Source of the DNA: Sphingobacteriales bacterium
Lineage (GTDB): Bacteria > Bacteroidota > Bacteroidia > Chitinophagales > Chitinophagaceae
DNA length: 10,116 nt
Direction of reading: 5' to 3'
Assembly: GCA_947472965.1 (NCBI GenBank)
Contig: CANJEF010000023.1
Coordinates: 1-10,116 of the forward strand
The position numbers and the translations under genes are program-made. Below the pieces are notes generated by a model, which saw nothing but the letters and a program-made list of their open reading frames with translations, searched no databases and was not told where the DNA came from. Positions 6,878 to 10,116 of the stretch are shown one piece after another (within the stretch, counting starts at the first letter, position 1; every line of letters begins with the position of its first letter).

Positions 6878-8106
6878 GAGCATCGAAAATATTCAAATTT
6901 TCCTGGCGATATTTTAAAGCAAAAAAATCAACCAACGCAATCAATATCATTTCGTGGATAAGCGTTACTGCGATCATTGTTGGCTCTGCATCACTCATCA
7001 TTATTCTTAGTGCATTCAATGGTTTTGAGTCGTTGGTGAAATCACTTTATGGCTCATACTATGCCGATCTCAAAATCAGTGCGGCAAAAGGAAAGGTGTT
7101 GGTTTTAACTCCTGAAGAACTTAGCCAAATTTCATCCATCGCTGGAGTGGCATTTGTTTCAACCAGCATTGAAGAAAAAGCATTGCTTCAGCATGAAGCA
7201 TGGCAAGCCGTGGTTAGCATCAAAGGCATTGATTCAAATTATCAACGGGTATCGGGCGTTGCAGAAAAAATGTACAGAGGGAATTTCAATACGGGTACTG
7301 CTGAACATCCTGGACTTGTTTTTGGCGCTGGGGTAGAGCAGGCACTTGGGCTGATGTCGGACAGGTCGTTGTTGCCTGTGTCAATTTATTTTCCAAAGAA
7401 GGGTGTAGGATCGGCTTCAAGTTTAACAGATGCACTTGGTATGTCTGTAGCTTATCCTACAGGGAGCTTTGCTATTCAGAGTGAGTTTGACAACAAGTTC
7501 GTTTTTACTGATTTGCAATTTCTGAAGTCCAGCATGAATTACCAGCCCGATGAGTATAGTTATGCAGAACTTTCAGTGAAAGATGAAAAACGTACTGATC
7601 AAATAAAATCAGACATCGCAAAGATATTGGGTAAAAACTATGTCATTGAAAACAGGTACGAGCAGAACAGAACCTTATATAATACGATTCAAATTGAAAA
7701 ATTTGCCATCTACGCAATTTTTTCACTGATACTGATTGTGGCCGCCTTTAATATGATTGGCTCATTGAGTATGCTGGTATTGGAAAAGCAAAAGGATATT
7801 CAGATTCTCATGGCAATGGGTGCTGACAGCGGAGTGATCAAAAAAATCTTTCTAAGCGAAGGGTTGCTACTTGCGGTGATTGGAAACGCAGCTGGCATTG
7901 TGCTTTCATTACTGCTTTATTGGCTTCAGGTCAATTATAAGCTGGTACCGCTCGAAGGTGCTACGTTCTTGATTGATTATTATCCGGTAAAATTGGTTTG
8001 GGCAGATTTTTTGGTGGTCACAGCAACCGTATTTGTAATTGGACTATTTGCATCTTGGTTTCCAGCCTATAAGGCGTCCAGACAACAAATGAATCTCCAC
8101 AATTAG
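6874..8106 (+). CDS. LolC/LolE-family ABC permease (lipoprotein release or FtsX-like)
   Basis: A 410-residue inner-membrane protein with the LolC/LolE layout: one N-terminal helix (about 22-48, ending LSAFNGFESL), a large periplasmic MacB-type domain (about 50-270), then three helices (about 277-301, 328-350, 375-397) forming an FtsX domain. The LEKQKDIQILMAMGA segment (304-317) after the second helix is typical of the cytoplasmic coupling loop. LolC/E proteins extract lipoproteins from the inner membrane for delivery to the outer membrane, with the ATPase LolD and carrier LolA; neither is in this window. Length is close to the ~400-aa E. coli proteins. The start ATG overlaps the rbfA stop by 4 bases. 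A LolC/E assignment is favoured over MacB or FtsX because of the N-terminal motif and length, but which partner it uses cannot be seen. Confidence 0.88.
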   Translation: MRASKIFKFSWRYFKAKKSTNAINIISWISVTAIIVGSASLIIILSAFNGFESLVKSLYGSYYADLKISAAKGKVLVLTPEELSQISSIAGVAFVSTSIEEKALLQHEAWQAVVSIKGIDSNYQRVSGVAEKMYRGNFNTGTAEHPGLVFGAGVEQALGLMSDRSLLPVSIYFPKKGVGSASSLTDALGMSVAYPTGSFAIQSEFDNKFVFTDLQFLKSSMNYQPDEYSYAELSVKDEKRTDQIKSDIAKILGKNYVIENRYEQNRTLYNTIQIEKFAIYAIFSLILIVAAFNMIGSLSMLVLEKQKDIQILMAMGADSGVIKKIFLSEGLLLAVIGNAAGIVLSLLLYWLQVNYKLVPLEGATFLIDYYPVKLVWADFLVVTATVFVIGLFASWFPAYKASRQQMNLHN

Positions 8107-8108
8107 CT

Positions 8109-8942
8109 CTAGTAGTCGCCAAGCGTTTCTTCCAATTGCGACAAAGCCTTGGATAGTTGTTCATCATTAGGTGCTATGCCATGCCATCCATGGTCGTTTT
8201 CCATGAAGTCAACTCCTTTGCCCATCAAGGTATGCATCATGATGGCGATTGGCTTGCCCTTTCCGGTGAAGCTCTTTGCCTGTTCGAGTTTTTCAACAAC
8301 ATCATCCATGTCATTGCCTTGCATATCAATAACATGCCAGCCAAACACCTCGAATTTTTCAGAAATATTTCCAAGATTCAGCACTTTGTCGGTAGGTCCA
8401 TCAATTTGCTGTCCGTTCCAGTCAATTGTTGCAATCAGGTTATCAACTTTATTATGAGCTGCAAACATCACGGCCTCCCAGATCTGGCCTTCTTGTAGCT
8501 CACCATCACCATGCAGTGAATATACTGTGCGAGCATCCTTGTTAAGTTTTTTTGATAGTGCAGCACCGATGGCAACACTCAGACCTTGACCTAACGAACC
8601 TGATGCAATCCGAACTCCGGGGAGGTGTTCATGGGTGGTTGGGTGGCCTTGCAATCTGGTTCCCAGTTTTCGGAAGGTGTCCAGTTCACTGATCGGGAAG
8701 TATCCTGACCGAGCAAGACAAGCGTAAAAAACGGGAGAAATATGACCATTCGATAAAACAAATATATCCTCATCAACACCATTCATGTTGAATGAAGGGT
8801 CGTGTTTCATTATTTTAAAGTATAGTGCAGTAAGAAAATCAGTGCAGCCCAATGATCCACCTGGATGACCACTTTGTACACCATGTACCATTCTGACAAT
8901 ATCTCTTCTTATTTGTGTAGCTGTATCGGAAAGTGAATTCAT
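8109..8942 (-). CDS. Transketolase, N-terminal (TPP/pyrophosphate-binding) subunit of a split enzyme
   Basis: This 277-residue protein corresponds to the first domain of transketolase, which transfers two-carbon units between sugar phosphates in the pentose phosphate pathway using thiamine diphosphate. Visible motifs are SGHPGGSLG (24-32, with His26 at the usual substrate-side position), GSLGQGLSVAIGAAL, and the TPP motif HGDGELQEGQ (144-153) closed by N176 in IDWN. The pyrimidine-binding and C-terminal domains are absent. The length and clean stop fit the split form, in which a second gene of about 300 aa supplies the rest; they do not suggest a broken gene. No such partner lies beside it: downstream is the convergent permease, 2 bases away, and upstream is a gap and an oppositely directed glycan gene. 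Start ATG at 8942 fits the family N-terminus. Central metabolism or synthesis of an unusual sugar for surface glycans are both possible. Confidence 0.93.
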   Translation of the reverse strand: MNSLSDTATQIRRDIVRMVHGVQSGHPGGSLGCTDFLTALYFKIMKHDPSFNMNGVDEDIFVLSNGHISPVFYACLARSGYFPISELDTFRKLGTRLQGHPTTHEHLPGVRIASGSLGQGLSVAIGAALSKKLNKDARTVYSLHGDGELQEGQIWEAVMFAAHNKVDNLIATIDWNGQQIDGPTDKVLNLGNISEKFEVFGWHVIDMQGNDMDDVVEKLEQAKSFTGKGKPIAIMMHTLMGKGVDFMENDHGWHGIAPNDEQLSKALSQLEETLGDY

Positions 8943-9003
8943 ACGAAATGGTATTTAACATAAAATTAAATGATTTAGCTGTTCATTACGCATAAATACG
9001 TAG

Positions 9004-9011
9004 CAAAAATT
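9004..9011 (-). promoter_or_regulatory. Weak candidate -7 element for the transketolase gene
   Basis: Read on the minus strand this is AATTTTTG, one mismatch from TAnnTTTG. A TTTTG lies about 22 bases upstream (9038-9034), slightly far for a -33 element. It would give a leader of about 55-60 nucleotides. Given the base composition a chance match is quite possible. Confidence 0.3.
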
Positions 9012-9074
9012 CAATTATTTTAAATCTTTTTTGCAAAACAATTTAATTGATGAAATTAACAAAGGGATTATTAT

Positions 9075-9082
9075 TATTTTTG
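9075..9082 (+). promoter_or_regulatory. Bacteroidota -7 promoter element for the sugar-phosphate transferase
   Basis: TATTTTTG followed by C matches TAnnTTTG exactly. The expected start site is near 9086, so the leader would be about 155 nucleotides. A TTG at 9047-9049 is 25 bases upstream, longer than the usual spacing, so the -33 part is unconvincing. Confidence 0.5.
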
Positions 9083-9085
9083 CTT

Positions 9086-9121
9086 CAGAAGAAATTCTTT
9101 CATTTGAAATTAAATCTTCTG
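9086..9121 (+). promoter_or_regulatory. Predicted stem-loop at the 5' end of the leader
   Basis: CAGAAGA (9086-9092) and TCTTCTG (9115-9121) form a perfect 7-bp outer stem. Inside, TTTC (9098-9101) and GAAA (9106-9109) form a 4-bp inner stem with an ATTT loop, separated by a 5x5 internal loop. It begins where the transcript is predicted to start. There is no T-run after it, so it is not a standard terminator; 5'-end stabilisation or a protein-binding site are possible. Confidence 0.4.
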
Positions 9122-9243
9122 TCCACTTTCTTAAAATCCATACAACCTTCTCCTTTAATTTGATTTGCCTTACAGCAAGACGATTTAGTTTTGATTATTC
9201 TTTACTATTTAAAATTTGTTTTGAAAGGCATAAAAAAAATAAA

Positions 9244-10116
9244 ATGATTCTGGTTTTTTTAACATCGATTATTTCTTTCATTGTTGCATTTACCTGCATA
9301 CCCTTGTTGGTCAAGTTCTCTTATTCAAAAAATATTTTTGATTTTCCATCTGCACGAAAGCCCCATTCTTATCCTGTATCTTTTTTTGGCGGAATAGCTA
9401 TATTTTTGGCGATTGTACTTTCAATGACAGCAGTAGTTCCTTCATCGAATGCGGAATGGCTTCAGTACCTACTTGCATCATCTGTTGTGGTTTTTTTGCT
9501 TGGTATTCAGGATGATATTCTTTTTCTTTCTCCCATCAAAAAATTTATTGGACAATTACTAGCAATATTTATTCTCGTTCAACAAGGTCATTTTCAGTTG
9601 TTCTCTCTGCACGGGTTTCTTGGCATCTATGAATTGAATAAGATAGCCTCTCTTTTATTTACTTATCTTACTATTCTGATTATCATCAATGCATACAACC
9701 TCATCGACGGGGTTGATGGGTTGGCTGGAACCTTGTCATTAATATCTTCTGTTTTTTTTGGAATTGTGTTTTTAATCAACAAAGACCTCGTTTTTGCTTC
9801 ATTGTCGTTTTCAATTGCATCTGCTTTGAGTGCTTTTCTTGTCTTTAATTATTCCCCACCTAAAATATTTTTAGGTGATACTGGTTCCATGTTAATCGGT
9901 TTAATGAATGCCATACTTGTTATCCATTTCATCACAATAGAAACAACATCTGGAGTTTTATTTCATTCCAATGTATCACCTGCGATTGGGTTGGCTGTAC
10001 TTTTCATACCTGTGATTGATACAATTCGGGTGATGGTTCTAAGGATATACAAAGGGAAGTCACCCTTTGTAGGAGATCGAAACCATATTCATCATTTATT
10101 ATTGCGAAAGGGGTAC
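9244..10116 (+). CDS. Polyprenyl-phosphate sugar-1-phosphate transferase (WecA/TagO/MraY superfamily), 3' end cut by window
   Basis: The frame is open from the ATG at 9244 to the window end (291 codons), with no stop. Members transfer a sugar-1-phosphate, usually GlcNAc- or GalNAc-1-P from UDP-sugar, onto undecaprenyl phosphate at the inner membrane, starting O-antigen, capsule, teichoic acid or similar glycans. The protein is strongly hydrophobic with many membrane helices. Motifs in order: RKPHSYPVSFFGG after the first helix, GIQDD with D90-D91, NAYNLIDGVDG (149-159) with catalytic-site D155 and D158, FLGDTGS (209-215), and GDRNHIHH (277-284). The HIHH loop fits WecA/TagO-type enzymes rather than MraY. 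ATG 9244 is chosen because it places the first helix and RKPH motif at their usual distance from the N-terminus; the preceding bases are A-rich without a Shine-Dalgarno. The sugar used cannot be told. With the divergent transketolase half it may mark a polysaccharide locus continuing to the right. Confidence 0.93.
   Translation, partial: MILVFLTSIISFIVAFTCIPLLVKFSYSKNIFDFPSARKPHSYPVSFFGGIAIFLAIVLSMTAVVPSSNAEWLQYLLASSVVVFLLGIQDDILFLSPIKKFIGQLLAIFILVQQGHFQLFSLHGFLGIYELNKIASLLFTYLTILIIINAYNLIDGVDGLAGTLSLISSVFFGIVFLINKDLVFASLSFSIASALSAFLVFNYSPPKIFLGDTGSMLIGLMNAILVIHFITIETTSGVLFHSNVSPAIGLAVLFIPVIDTIRVMVLRIYKGKSPFVGDRNHIHHLLLRKGY

Larger units (their letters stand above)
8943..9243. other. AT-rich divergent intergenic region
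   Basis: These 301 bases separate the divergent transketolase and sugar-phosphate transferase genes. They hold a good plus-strand -7 element (9075-9082) directly followed by a hairpin (9086-9121), and a weak minus-strand -7 element (9004-9011). A small inverted repeat TACG/CGTA lies around 8987-9002. A second, imperfect plus-strand element TAAAATTTG (9210-9218, one extra spacer base) lies nearer the start codon. The frame of the downstream gene is free of stops from 9004 onward but has no ATG before 9244. No small gene or RNA gene is recognised. Confidence 0.6.

Noticed and set aside
8149..8498. Two plus-strand reading frames of about 100 codons opposite the transketolase subunit
   Set aside because: They overlap a gene with clear TPP motifs and show no recognisable domain; they are shadows of that gene.

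Overview
The window looks like chromosomal DNA from a member of the Bacteroidota, probably near Chitinophagales/Sphingobacteriales. The reasons are moderate GC, A-rich starts with almost no Shine-Dalgarno sequences, several matches to the Bacteroidota -7 promoter element TAnnTTTG, and gene types and order typical of that phylum (ileS followed by a zinc-less DksA-like gene; rbfA followed by a LolC/E-type permease; a split transketolase). The placement below phylum is a guess.

Left part (1-4590). A few codons of an upstream gene end in a strong terminator hairpin. A TAnnTTTG promoter follows at once, then ileS (isoleucyl-tRNA synthetase, 1125 aa), which carries a swapped GXHH form of the class I HIGH signature. 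Three bases later comes a DksA/TraR-family gene whose N-terminal ~165 residues are a Lys/Ala/Pro repeat resembling histone H1 tails. The two genes form an evident operon.

Middle part (4590-8106). A type I ABC exporter half-transporter (MsbA-like) lies on the minus strand, convergent with the DksA-like gene. It is divergent from rbfA across a 72-base gap that appears to hold two back-to-back promoters. rbfA (30S maturation factor) overlaps the next gene, a LolC/LolE-type lipoprotein-export permease, by 4 bases.

Right part (8109-10116). The N-terminal subunit of a split transketolase runs on the minus strand, and its stop codon lies 2 bases from the permease stop. Its C-terminal partner is not next to it. 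After a 301-base AT-rich gap comes the 5' 291 codons of a polyprenyl-phosphate sugar-1-phosphate transferase (WecA/TagO/MraY superfamily), cut by the window end. The transketolase half next to an initiating glycan transferase suggests the edge of a surface-polysaccharide locus.

Most of the window is housekeeping: tRNA charging, transcription or ribosome control, 30S maturation, lipid and lipoprotein export, central carbon metabolism and glycan initiation. I see no mobile elements, CRISPR arrays, rRNA, tRNA or clear phage genes. The most notable points are the GXHH IleS, the H1-like tail on a DksA-family protein, the orphan transketolase half, and the structured leader of the sugar-phosphate transferase.
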